From Rheinheimera sp. (GTDB taxonomy: Bacteria; Pseudomonadota; Gammaproteobacteria; Enterobacterales; Alteromonadaceae), in NCBI RefSeq assembly GCF_030690345.1, contig NZ_JAUYGV010000006.1:930001-994000 (forward strand): a stretch of DNA of 64,000 bases. Reading direction: 5' to 3'. Position 1 is the first letter of the stretch. The number at the start of each line of letters is the position of its first letter. A program made the position numbers and the translations under genes. Of this stretch, positions 48,300 through 57,597 are shown in pieces. The notes below the pieces were generated by a model that saw only the letters and a program-made list of their open reading frames with translations, made no database searches and was not told the origin of the DNA.

Positions 48300-50123
48300 A
48301 TGTTTAGGATTGTTGTATTTTTCATTTTTTTTTCTAGCTGGAATGCTTTTTCAAGAGCGCCGGTTGTTGCGCCAAATGTACCAACGAAGCCAACCGTAAA
48401 GCTAACTGGATTGAAGGCGACAGTTACTTGGCCTACTATTCCAACTGTATTGTATTATCACTTACAACCAATTAAAAACGGTGTGGTTCTGCCGTTGGTG
48501 CTTTCAGATTCACCGCAAATCTTCAACGTTGCTCCTGGCGCTAGTTATCAATTTAAAGTGAACGCCTGTGTTGGTATTTACTTAGGCAATAGTCTCGCTG
48601 AAACTTCAGAGATGTTTGCCGCCGAAAGTAGCGATGATTCATCTATGCATGCGATTCAGCCGGCTGCTCCGGATGACTTGTTAATGCGCTGCTCTGCGTT
48701 GTCTGAAGCCAGCACTGCGCTTTATGTACCTATTATTCCGGCAATACCTAATATACCGTCTGTAAGTGTTGCAACAAATAGGGCCAATATTAGCTGGCCA
48801 GTCGTTACATCATCAAGTTCTTACAAAGTGTCGATTCTGAACTTGAGTTCGTCAATTTATGAAGAGTACCAAGCAGCTTCAAATAGTTATGCCCAAACGC
48901 TAACTTATGGCAGCTCTTACCAGGTTAGGATTGCGGCATGCAGTTCCTCCGGTTGTTCTGCATATTCCGTATCTAAAGCGTTCAGTATTCCACCAACATC
49001 GACTGCACTTAATATAGGTGTTTCAGCAGGTACATCTATGACAGTGAATTGGAATGCTGTAGCAGGTGCGACGTCATACAAGCTGCAGCAAAAAGTCAAT
49101 GGAACCTGGCAGACAGAAAAAGATATCGGCACAGTAACCAGTAAAGGTTTTACCGGTAATTCAGGGAGTCATTATAGCTACAGAGTGAGAGCATGTAATG
49201 CCGGAGGTTGCTCAGGGTATTCAACAGAAAAGGGTGTAACTTTGATCCCCGCAGCACCTGTTGCCAGTCTGTCCACTTCAGGTATATCGATGACGGTCGG
49301 TTGGTTGGCTATAGCAGGTGCGACGTCCTACAAGCTGCAGCAGAAAGTCAATGGAACCTGGCAGACAGAAAAAGACATCGGCACAGTAACCAGTAAAGGT
49401 TTTACCGGTAGTTCAGGCAGTCATTATAGCTACAGAGTGAGAGCATGTAATGCCGGAGGTTGCTCAGGGTATTCAACAGAAAAGGGTGTAACTTTGATCC
49501 CTGCAGCACCTGTTGCCAGTTTATCCACTTCAGGCATGTCGATGACGGTCAGTTGGTTGGCTATAGCAGGTGCTACGTCATACAAGCTACAACAAAAAGT
49601 CAATGGAACCTGGCAGACAGAAAAAGACATTGGCACAGCAACCAGTAAAGGTTTCACCGGTAGTTCAGGCAGTCATTATAGCTACAGAATAAGGGCATGT
49701 AATGCCGGAGGTTGCTCAGGGTATTCAACAGAAAAGGGCGTAACTTTTATCCCCGCAGTACCTGATGCCAGTTTATCCACTTCAGGCATGTCGATGACGG
49801 TCAGTTGGTTGGCTATAGCAGGTGCTACGTCCTACAAGCTACAACAAAAAGTCAATGGAACCTGGCAGACAGAAAAAGACATTGGCACAGTAACCAGTAA
49901 AGGTTTCACCGGTAGTTCAGGCAGTCATTATAGCTACAGAGTGAGAGCATGTAATGCCGGTGGGTGTTCTGTGCACTCAGCTGTACTGACTAAAGAGTTA
50001 AAATTAGTTACTTATCTGCATACTGACTTACTGGGTTCAGTGATTGCAGAATCAGATAGCAACGGAAGCATTATAAAAAAAACAGATTATAAGCCGTTTG
50101 GTGACAGCGAGGTCCAGCAATGA
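48300..50123 (+). CDS. Secreted fibronectin type III repeat protein with an RHS-like C-terminal segment
   Basis: 607 aa. A signal peptide (MFRIVVFFIFFSSWNAFS) is followed by about six FN3-type domains, the last four almost identical at 84 aa per repeat, each with SYKLQQKVNGTWQTEKDIG and YRVRACNAGGCS. The last 36 residues (572-607: YLHTDLLGSV...TDYKPFGDSEVQQ) are not FN3; they match the segment that in RHS proteins precedes the RHS-associated core. The stop overlaps the next start (ATGA), so the two proteins are translationally coupled. No good ribosome site precedes the start. FN3 arrays usually bind surfaces or proteins; the function here is unknown. Confidence 0.82.
   Translation: MFRIVVFFIFFSSWNAFSRAPVVAPNVPTKPTVKLTGLKATVTWPTIPTVLYYHLQPIKNGVVLPLVLSDSPQIFNVAPGASYQFKVNACVGIYLGNSLAETSEMFAAESSDDSSMHAIQPAAPDDLLMRCSALSEASTALYVPIIPAIPNIPSVSVATNRANISWPVVTSSSSYKVSILNLSSSIYEEYQAASNSYAQTLTYGSSYQVRIAACSSSGCSAYSVSKAFSIPPTSTALNIGVSAGTSMTVNWNAVAGATSYKLQQKVNGTWQTEKDIGTVTSKGFTGNSGSHYSYRVRACNAGGCSGYSTEKGVTLIPAAPVASLSTSGISMTVGWLAIAGATSYKLQQKVNGTWQTEKDIGTVTSKGFTGSSGSHYSYRVRACNAGGCSGYSTEKGVTLIPAAPVASLSTSGMSMTVSWLAIAGATSYKLQQKVNGTWQTEKDIGTATSKGFTGSSGSHYSYRIRACNAGGCSGYSTEKGVTFIPAVPDASLSTSGMSMTVSWLAIAGATSYKLQQKVNGTWQTEKDIGTVTSKGFTGSSGSHYSYRVRACNAGGCSVHSAVLTKELKLVTYLHTDLLGSVIAESDSNGSIIKKTDYKPFGDSEVQQ
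49061..49960 (+). repeat. Tandem 252-bp repeats encoding FN3 domains (about 3.6 copies)
   Basis: The motif AGCAGGTG recurs at 49061, 49313, 49565 and 49817, exactly 252 bases apart, with near-identical DNA between. The last copy diverges after about 49960. Such identity implies recent duplication or gene conversion. Confidence 0.92.
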
Positions 50124-53100
50124 TTATTAGTATTGCTCAGAATTATAAAAAAGGTTATGTAAGATTGAATAAAGCAATAGTATTAATAGTATTGTTATTT
50201 TCCATCTCAGGTGGCTACGCACATGAAGATAATTTAATTGGGCCAGATGATCTTTCGGTACAGCAAAATTATGATGTGATGGCTTTACCTCCTCCTGGCG
50301 ACGGAGGGGGCTCAACTAATTTTGATGCTTTTACCTCAGAAGAGCTGTACGCATTATCGGCTGATAACTTTGGTATGTTGGATCACTCTTTAATGGGTGA
50401 CCAACATAGTTTGTATAGCGGGGAACTTTCTTTCTCTCAAACCGATGTTTCCCTTCCAACTAATCTGGAACTACCGATTAACATTACCCGGGGAAAGCAA
50501 AAGGACGTGATGGGGACCTATCGTATATTCGGTGATTGGTATTTAGATATTCCACGTCTTTATGGCCCAATGCTGGGTAACTTTCAGGTAGGTCCTGATC
50601 GATGCTCCACAGTTTGGTTCACCGGCCGGTATATCGCGGGTATTCAAGCTCATGAGAGCAGCAACGGCCCGTTACTCGGCGGTGTACAAGCATCAGAAGT
50701 ACTGATGGAACATGATGGAAGTTTACCCGCTCCTGCGAATACACTTTTCATAAATAAGGATAATTGGGTTGTTACATGCAGTAATAATATTTACAAAGCT
50801 ATTTCACCTGACGGGCTGATTTATACTTTTGGTGAGCTTGTTTTTAAGTTGGGTGAGGGGGCACCAACCAACATTATTAGTCAAGCATGGAGTGATGTCA
50901 TGCTGATGGTTACCCGTATTGAAGATCGTTTTGGTAAAAGCATTATATTTAATTATCAGAATGGGTTTATTCAGTCTATTCAGAGCAGTGATAGTGCTGC
51001 TGTTACGTTTGGTTATAACACAGAGAATAAAGTTTCCAGTGTTATGGTAAACGACAGGCTGTGGACCTACCATTATTCAGATAAAAAGCTGGTCAAAGTT
51101 ATCAGACCGGATAATTCCAAGTGGGAGTACGACTTAGATAGTTTATACCCCCAATTATCAGGTAGTGAAACTATCGGGTCCGGTACCGTTTACCATCCTT
51201 ATGGGGCTGTGGGGGTTTTTACGGTTGAGGCAACAATTCATGGTCGTTCACGTGTCTCAACGATTAAAAATAGCGGAACAGGGCATTATTCTTTTAAACC
51301 AAATGTAATGTACCCATCTTTGGTCAGTAAAACTATTTCTGGCCCTAATTTGCCAACAATGAGTTGGAACTACACTTATTCCGAGAATGCTGGGGGGTAT
51401 CAGGGGACTGCGGTATCTGACACCAAATACGTTGCAGTAGTAAATCCTGAGGCAGTGGAGACCACTTATACTTTCCAACGTAGCTTTGACTGGGAGGAAG
51501 GTCAAATAAAAAAGATAGTTGTAAAGGATCGGAGTGGAGTTCTTCAAACGCAGAATAACAGTTGGACTGGTGGTAGCAGAATTGGCAGGACCTTGGCTGA
51601 TAGTTACTCGGATACAAACAAAGATACGCATAGAGTCAATTTAACCACAAAAACAATTATACGTGATGCAGACAGTTTTGTATCAACATTCTCTGATTTC
51701 GATCTCTGGGGATTGCCAGGGACAGTAAATGAAACAACAAATTTTAGCTCCAAAAAACGCATTATAAAGAATACTTATTTTCATGACTTGGCTCATTGGC
51801 TGATCGGTTTCCCTGCCGAAAAAAGTATTTCAACGGATGGCGCTGTTTTTTCTTCATTAAATAAAACGGCTTACTATGCTACGGAACATCAATACAAATC
51901 ATTACCATCTGCTATGTATGAATATGGTCTATTAAGAAAAACTTACTCAAACTACTATATGTCTGGTATCAGTGCAGGTCTGCCAAACAAAGTTTTATTC
52001 TCTGATGGCAGGGGGTATTTAACCTTTGGCGCATACAAGCGTGGAACTCCCTCTTCGTTAACTCGACCTGCCTCCTTAGGTAGTGGCAGCGACACAGCAT
52101 ATTTGAGTGTTGACGATAATGGCTGGATTGAGAAAATTACTGATTATGCAGGAAACATTACCAGCTATGGCTATAATTCATTAGGTTGGAGAACATCTGT
52201 CAATCCACAAGATACAAAGTGGAGCGATACAACAACGAGTTATGTTTTTAATGGTGAAAGTTTAACTCTCACAGTTTCCCGAGGCGATTATAGGAATATT
52301 AAAACGCTGGATGGTTATCTAAGACCAATATTAGTTCAAGAATATGATACCAAGGATATCGATACGTCCCGCTATCAACGTATTGGGTATGATAGCGATA
52401 ATCGTACAGTTTTCAGCAGTTTCCCAGCCAACTCTCCGATAGCAGATCAGGGTATTGAAACTGAGTATGATGGGATAGGCCGGCCTCTAATCCTGCGTAA
52501 CACAACAAACAACAGTGTGACTAGCTACAGACATTTATATAACAATCGCGTGCGTGAAACAAACCCAAGAGGACATGTTACTGACACGACATATCTGAGC
52601 TACGGCTCTCCTGATGAGCGTTGGCCTGTAAGAATTGAAGCGCCACATAATTTTACTACGTCAATAAACTATAACATTTTTGGAAGCACTACGAGTGTAT
52701 CTCAGGGGGGGATAATAGAGCATCGGGTCTACAATAGTTATCAGCAATTGTGCAAAGTGATTAGGCCAGATGTAGGGAATGTTGCTTACAGCTATAACAG
52801 TTTCGGTCAGTTAAGTTGGGAGGCTAAGGGAAGCTCTGTTGATAGTGTTGTAACAGCATGCAGTGACAGTGTTGCGGCGTCGGATAAAACAACATTTAGC
52901 TATGATAATCGTGGAAGCATACGTAATGTGGCTTTTGCTGACGGTAGTGCGGATAAAACCTATAACTATGACAAGCAGGGTAACCTTACTACACTGGCGG
53001 CAGGTTCAGCTGTATGGGACTACACCTACAACAGCGCTAACCTGATGGAAACAGAAATCCTTACATTGGATAATATCAGCTGGCTAATCGATCTTGAGTA

Positions 53101-54499
53101 CAATACATTGGGGCAAGTTAGTAGTGTAGTTTATCCGTCAGGAAACAGCGTTAGCTATGCTCCGAATGCGCTGGGCCAGCCGACCCGCGCAGGTGACTAT
53201 GCTATCTCTGCTAGCTACTACCCTAATGGCCAGTTAAAAGGCTTCACCTATGGTAATGGCTTAAGCTTCAGCCAACTACTGGACAGTCAGCAAAGGCCGG
53301 AATATCAAACGGTAAAACGCAGTAGTAGCAATGTGCTGAATCATCGCTACCAGTATGACAACAACCACAATATCGATACGATAAGCGACCTTATCACGCC
53401 GGCGAAAAACATCAGCCTGACTTACGATGACTTAGACCGGCTAGACACGGCAACAGGCTTTTGGGGCAGTGGTAGTTTTGATTATGACAGTGTAGGTAAT
53501 ATTACCCAAAAGACCCTGGGTAACCAGAGCCTGACATATGCCTACAATACCAGTAACCGTTTAACCGGAATTAGTGGCGCAGTGAGCAGAACTTTCGCTT
53601 ATGATAGTCGCGGTAATGTGACCAACAACGGTCAGCGTGCTTTTAGCTTTAACCTGGCTAATCAGCTGATTACCTCAGGAACTAACAGCTACCAGTACGA
53701 CGGTTATAACCGCAGAGTTAAAAAGGTCAGTAACGGCAAAACCCAGTACAGCCTGTACAATGCTGCAGGTCAGTTATTGATGACCGATGGCGATAAAGGC
53801 CTGACGGAATACATTTACCTGGGTAATAAGCTTATTGCCAAAGAAAGCGCGGTGCCGACCAGTGAAGATACTCCGGGCTATACCGGGCATCTGGAAGATG
53901 ATGACCTGCAGTTAACCTATATGCAGCAGCGTTATTATGACCCACTTATCGGTCGGTTTTACAGCAATGATCCGGTAGGCTTTACCGCCAGCAACCCGAT
54001 GATGTTTAACCGGTATGCGTATGCCAATAATAATCCGTATAAGTATATTGATCCGGATGGGAGAAAGCCTGGGGACGCATTTCCGAATCCACGACAGGCT
54101 GCCCATGATTGGGGGAAGACATACAATGGTGATTCAATTAAACAGAATAAAGAACTTGGGTCTACAATTTATCAGTATATTAATCCAGAGGGTGATAATC
54201 AATATTCTTATAATGAGCCAGCCATAGGAACTTCAACCGGCGTAAATCCAAATACTAAGCTTGAACAAGGCCAAACAGCTGTTTCGAAAATACACTCACA
54301 CGCCTCATATGATAATAATAAATACAGCAACACGTTAAGTAAGACAGACATCGACAATCATAAATCTGCAGGGGACGAATTTGTAACAATGCCTAATGGT
54401 TCTCTGGTTGGACATGATAAAAAGACACACGAAGTAATTGCTACAGACCTGCCTAGCGATCCATTGGATCCAGGAAGGCTTAATGAAATTGACCCATGA
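50120..54499 (+). CDS. Secreted RHS/YD-repeat protein with DUF4329-like C-terminal tip
   Basis: 1459 aa. GAGG lies six bases before the ATG, which overlaps the previous stop. A signal segment (NKAIVLIVLLFSISGGYA, about 17-35) is followed by an N-terminal region (SLYSGELSFSQTDVSLP) and many YD repeats (about 680-1240). The RHS-associated core is GYTGHLEDDDLQLTYMQQRYYDPLIGRFYSNDPVG, ending in DPDG (1311-1314); the DPxG...DPxG pair is the form used for self-cleavage in RHS proteins. The 145-residue tip resembles DUF4329 and has H1392-S-H1394, S1407 and D1410, a JAMM-like metal site with E1366 as a possible fourth ligand. Probably a toxin delivered by contact or shedding, but this is not proven. 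Confidence 0.85.
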   Translation: MIISIAQNYKKGYVRLNKAIVLIVLLFSISGGYAHEDNLIGPDDLSVQQNYDVMALPPPGDGGGSTNFDAFTSEELYALSADNFGMLDHSLMGDQHSLYSGELSFSQTDVSLPTNLELPINITRGKQKDVMGTYRIFGDWYLDIPRLYGPMLGNFQVGPDRCSTVWFTGRYIAGIQAHESSNGPLLGGVQASEVLMEHDGSLPAPANTLFINKDNWVVTCSNNIYKAISPDGLIYTFGELVFKLGEGAPTNIISQAWSDVMLMVTRIEDRFGKSIIFNYQNGFIQSIQSSDSAAVTFGYNTENKVSSVMVNDRLWTYHYSDKKLVKVIRPDNSKWEYDLDSLYPQLSGSETIGSGTVYHPYGAVGVFTVEATIHGRSRVSTIKNSGTGHYSFKPNVMYPSLVSKTISGPNLPTMSWNYTYSENAGGYQGTAVSDTKYVAVVNPEAVETTYTFQRSFDWEEGQIKKIVVKDRSGVLQTQNNSWTGGSRIGRTLADSYSDTNKDTHRVNLTTKTIIRDADSFVSTFSDFDLWGLPGTVNETTNFSSKKRIIKNTYFHDLAHWLIGFPAEKSISTDGAVFSSLNKTAYYATEHQYKSLPSAMYEYGLLRKTYSNYYMSGISAGLPNKVLFSDGRGYLTFGAYKRGTPSSLTRPASLGSGSDTAYLSVDDNGWIEKITDYAGNITSYGYNSLGWRTSVNPQDTKWSDTTTSYVFNGESLTLTVSRGDYRNIKTLDGYLRPILVQEYDTKDIDTSRYQRIGYDSDNRTVFSSFPANSPIADQGIETEYDGIGRPLILRNTTNNSVTSYRHLYNNRVRETNPRGHVTDTTYLSYGSPDERWPVRIEAPHNFTTSINYNIFGSTTSVSQGGIIEHRVYNSYQQLCKVIRPDVGNVAYSYNSFGQLSWEAKGSSVDSVVTACSDSVAASDKTTFSYDNRGSIRNVAFADGSADKTYNYDKQGNLTTLAAGSAVWDYTYNSANLMETEILTLDNISWLIDLEYNTLGQVSSVVYPSGNSVSYAPNALGQPTRAGDYAISASYYPNGQLKGFTYGNGLSFSQLLDSQQRPEYQTVKRSSSNVLNHRYQYDNNHNIDTISDLITPAKNISLTYDDLDRLDTATGFWGSGSFDYDSVGNITQKTLGNQSLTYAYNTSNRLTGISGAVSRTFAYDSRGNVTNNGQRAFSFNLANQLITSGTNSYQYDGYNRRVKKVSNGKTQYSLYNAAGQLLMTDGDKGLTEYIYLGNKLIAKESAVPTSEDTPGYTGHLEDDDLQLTYMQQRYYDPLIGRFYSNDPVGFTASNPMMFNRYAYANNNPYKYIDPDGRKPGDAFPNPRQAAHDWGKTYNGDSIKQNKELGSTIYQYINPEGDNQYSYNEPAIGTSTGVNPNTKLEQGQTAVSKIHSHASYDNNKYSNTLSKTDIDNHKSAGDEFVTMPNGSLVGHDKKTHEVIATDLPSDPLDPGRLNEIDP

Positions 54500-54506
54500 G
54501 GTGTAT

Positions 54507-54875
54507 ATGAAAATAGTTTTTCCCAGTGCGATTATATTTCTAGTTCTTGCATTTTTTGTTAGTGGCAATGAAGGGGAAAGGATACCCCATGATTCATATT
54601 ACGGTGAATATTTATTAGGTGAGGAAGTTCACGCTATGCATGTTGCATTCAACGATTATGCTAAAGTGACGGGCTTTCACCCATTGAAAAATGAAATGCT
54701 ATACGGACTATTTAAATTCAAAGTTATCTCTAGTGAAAGTGTTTTTCTAGTTGTTATAGTTAGAGATATGGACTCTTCTTTTCAGAAGGAAGACTCTTTT
54801 ATCTATGGCAGTGGTGGTGAGTTTAAGGTTAGTAAAGATAATTTTTCAGTGATAGATTACGTGATATATAAATAA
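54507..54875 (+). CDS. Small membrane-anchored or exported protein, candidate immunity or partner of the RHS tip
   Basis: 122 aa from ATG 54507, 7 bp after the RHS stop, with a GAGG site inside the RHS end. An N-terminal hydrophobic segment (MKIVFPSAIIFLVLAFFVSG) has no lipobox cysteine, so it is a signal peptide or anchor, and the rest should be periplasmic. No family is recognised. Location directly after a variable RHS tip is where immunity genes usually sit. It is A+T-rich like the tip. Confidence 0.65.
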   Translation: MKIVFPSAIIFLVLAFFVSGNEGERIPHDSYYGEYLLGEEVHAMHVAFNDYAKVTGFHPLKNEMLYGLFKFKVISSESVFLVVIVRDMDSSFQKEDSFIYGSGGEFKVSKDNFSVIDYVIYK

Positions 54876-55162
54876 GATCACCGAGTAGTACTTTGGAAAA
54901 TTTTTTTCCTGAATAAATTGGTTCAGGTTTTGTTAGTTGTGTTTTAGCGCCAATAATAAGTGTACTCCTTAATCGGGGTCATTTTTCTATCCATAATAGG
55001 CAAAACCACCAGCAGGCCGGGCAGCGTATTCCGGTTTGCTGGTGCAATCCAAAACAGCAGGCTTGGCAACTTGGTGCAGCGCCAGCAACTGCTGGCACTG
55101 GTTAAATTGATCGCTTCTGCTGTTTTTGACTGACCACGCTGCTATTTTGCATTAATCAGTTA
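54876..55162. other. Intergenic remnant region after the RHS island
   Basis: No gene is supported. The first part is A+T-rich; from about 54960 composition returns to that of the chromosome. CTTAATCGGGGTCATTTT (54967-54984) resembles sequences often seen around REP-associated (Y1-type) transposase remnants, but no transposase frame is present. Confidence 0.4.
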
Positions 55163-55205
55163 AAACGAAAAGAAAGCCAGCAACTTGAACATTACTGGCT
55201 TTCGA
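55163..55205 (-). terminator. Terminator of the chemoreceptor gene
   Basis: GAAAGCCAG/CTGGCTTTC with a 14-base loop. On the minus strand it is followed by TTTTCGTTTT. Confidence 0.75.
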
Positions 55206-55219
55206 GACGGTGTAAAGTA

Positions 55220-56839
55220 TCAAACACGAAACAAACGGGTGATGTTTTCCAGGTTCTGCGCCAGAGATGCCAGTTCACTACTGGCTTTGGCAATATTGCC
55301 GGCACTTTCTGAGCTGTGCTCGGTGTTGGTAAAAATCTCGTCAACATGGTGCACTATATTGCCGGCCATTTTCTGTTGCTCATCGGTAGCATCGGCAATT
55401 TGTTGGTTCATCAAACGAATTTGCGCAATGCTCTTGGTGATCAGCTGCAGTGCATCGCCGGCCTGATTAGCCGATTGCACGCTATGATCGGCCTGGGTGG
55501 TACTTTGTTGCATTTTTTGCACCGCCGAGCGCGCCGCACTTTGCAACTGTTCAATGGTGCGTTGAATTTCTTCAGTCGATTTTTGCGTGCGTGATGCCAG
55601 GGTGCGTACTTCGTCGGCTACCACGGCAAAGCCACGGCCCTGCTCACCGGCACGGGCGGCTTCAATAGCGGCATTCAGTGCCAACAGGTTGGTTTGCTCC
55701 GCGATACCTTTGATAACGGTTAGTACAGTGCCTACCTGGTTGGCGTCTTTTTCCAATTGGGTAATTACAGCTGAAGCTTCCTGCACATTGCCGGCTAACT
55801 GCTGAATATTTTGCACGGTAGAAATTACAGTTTGCTGGCCTTGTCCGGCGGCATCGCTGGATTGGTTAGCTGCGGTCGCGGCTTCGTTAGCGCTGTGTAC
55901 TTCAGCTTCTACGCTGGCATTCATATCAGCGACGGCACTTTTTGCCTGATTAGCTGCCTGGCGTTGTACGGCAATGGTTTTATTGGTATCGTCGGTCAGC
56001 TCACGTAAGTCTTTTGCCAGCGCCGATAACGGAATAGCAGTGTTGACGATATCCTTAACCACATGCTGCAGCTTTTGCATAAAAGTATTAAACCAATAGG
56101 CTAAATCACCCAGTTCATCTTTGCTGTTGGTATTAATACGCACCGTTAAGTCGCCGTCTTCTTTAGCAAGGTCCTGCAAGGAGCGGATCATGCTGCCAAG
56201 GCTGTTCTGAATGCCTCTGGCGACCGGGTAGGCGGTACCAAACAGCACTAAAGTGGTGATTAAGCCCATAATAATGCCAACAGTGATTAACGTGCCGGCC
56301 TGCTCACTGGCATCATCTATAGCGCTGGTAAATGCTTGCAGCCTGGTGTCGCGAAATTGACCCAATAAGCGCGCGGTATTGTCGTAATCGGCATTCATTT
56401 TTTCTGAGCGCTGCGCCAGGGTGCTGAAATCGGCGGTATTGTTAATCATTTCTTGCGACACTTTATATGCCACCTGATAATAAGCGTTATAGCTTTGTAA
56501 AATGCTCTGCACATCAGAAGCGTAGTCGCGGTTTAACCGGCTGATTTTATCCAAATCTTGTGTCAGCTGAGTGCTGAATGCGGCAGCACCGGTCAGGGCT
56601 TCTTCATCACCGGTGGTGACCGCGCTGGCCAGCGAATCCTTTACCCGCTCCAGTAGCACTAAAGAGCTTTGCGCTGACTGTAATACCGGAAATTGCACAT
56701 CGCGGGTTTGCTCCAGGGTATTAACGTTGTTTAGTGCAGTGTTACTGGCCAGTACCAGATAGATCATAAAACTGATAGTGCCGATAAGCGGAATTAAGTA
56801 GATTTTTTTGGCAATAGAAAGACGTCTTAGTACATCCAT
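55220..56839 (-). CDS. Methyl-accepting chemotaxis protein
   Basis: 539 aa. Membrane segments at about 13-32 and 190-210 flank a four-helix-bundle type periplasmic domain of about 155 residues. HAMP and a signalling domain with [41 protein letters not shown] follow. It is the third chemoreceptor in the window, with a different sensor domain from the other two. Ligand unknown. Confidence 0.93.
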   Translation of the reverse strand: MDVLRRLSIAKKIYLIPLIGTISFMIYLVLASNTALNNVNTLEQTRDVQFPVLQSAQSSLVLLERVKDSLASAVTTGDEEALTGAAAFSTQLTQDLDKISRLNRDYASDVQSILQSYNAYYQVAYKVSQEMINNTADFSTLAQRSEKMNADYDNTARLLGQFRDTRLQAFTSAIDDASEQAGTLITVGIIMGLITTLVLFGTAYPVARGIQNSLGSMIRSLQDLAKEDGDLTVRINTNSKDELGDLAYWFNTFMQKLQHVVKDIVNTAIPLSALAKDLRELTDDTNKTIAVQRQAANQAKSAVADMNASVEAEVHSANEAATAANQSSDAAGQGQQTVISTVQNIQQLAGNVQEASAVITQLEKDANQVGTVLTVIKGIAEQTNLLALNAAIEAARAGEQGRGFAVVADEVRTLASRTQKSTEEIQRTIEQLQSAARSAVQKMQQSTTQADHSVQSANQAGDALQLITKSIAQIRLMNQQIADATDEQQKMAGNIVHHVDEIFTNTEHSSESAGNIAKASSELASLAQNLENITRLFRV

Positions 56840-56956
56840 ATCGCAGGCCCCTGTGCTCTGAAGTGTCTGGTAATATTAGAATTGGTTTATGCGCAGTATA
56901 GAGCTTTATTTAAGCAAATGCTTGTCGTTGTTTGATTTGGCGCATTAGTAGCGAAT

Positions 56957-56990
56957 AAAAAGCCCGAACAGAGTCGGGCTTAAAAAACAG
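56957..56990 (-). terminator. Terminator of ppa
   Basis: AAGCCCGA/TCGGGCTT with a 6-base loop, about 17 bases beyond the ppa stop. On the minus strand it is followed by TTTTTATTCG. Confidence 0.85.
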
Positions 56991-56999
56991 GCGGGGCGG

Positions 57000-57527
57000 T
57001 TATTTTTTTGCCCGTTCAAACGAGGTCATAATTTCCGCTTTGGCCGCAGCAGCATCGCCCCAGCCGTTTACTTTAACCCACTTGCCGGCTTCTAATTCTT
57101 TATAACGCTCAAAGAAGTGCTGAATTTGTTTTTTCAGTAGTTCATCAACGTCGTTGATATCTTTAATATGGTCGTACAGCTTGGTCAGTTTGCTTACCGG
57201 TACGGCGATCACTTTGGCATCTTCGCCGGCTTCGTCTGACATAAACAGTACACCCACAGGGCGGCATTTAATCACCGCGCCCGGTACCAGTGGGTAAGGC
57301 GTAGGTACCAGTACGTCTACCGGGTCACCGTCCAGTGATAAAGTTTGGTTTACAAAGCCGTAGTTACACGGGTAAAACATCGGTGTTGACATAAAACGGT
57401 CTACCCAAACGGTACCGGTATCTTTGTCTACTTCGTATTTGATTGGGTCGGCATTGGCCGGAATTTCAATAATAACGTTAATTTCTTCTGGCAGGTTCTT
57501 ACCTGCTGCAACATCGCTTAAGCTCAT
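57000..57527 (-). CDS. ppa: Inorganic pyrophosphatase (family I)
   Basis: 175 aa, the usual soluble hexameric enzyme. It hydrolyses pyrophosphate with magnesium. Active-site features: [22 protein letters not shown] start, FYPCNYGF, and the signature DGDPVDVLV, followed by [10 protein letters not shown]. It is next to fbp on the same strand but separated by 70 bp. Confidence 0.97.
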   Translation of the reverse strand: MSLSDVAAGKNLPEEINVIIEIPANADPIKYEVDKDTGTVWVDRFMSTPMFYPCNYGFVNQTLSLDGDPVDVLVPTPYPLVPGAVIKCRPVGVLFMSDEAGEDAKVIAVPVSKLTKLYDHIKDINDVDELLKKQIQHFFERYKELEAGKWVKVNGWGDAAAAKAEIMTSFERAKK

Positions 57528-57597
57528 GGCCTGGTCCTTAAATGATAAAAAGCTTGGTTAAAAGTGGCGCTTATTATAGCGCCGGCAATAAAAATGG

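Noticed and set aside
49208..49657. Short frames repeated in other phases of the FN3 repeats
   Set aside because: They recur only because the underlying 252-bp DNA repeat recurs.
48036..49960. CRISPR array
   Set aside because: The repeats are long, in-frame and contiguous, without spacers, and no cas genes are present.
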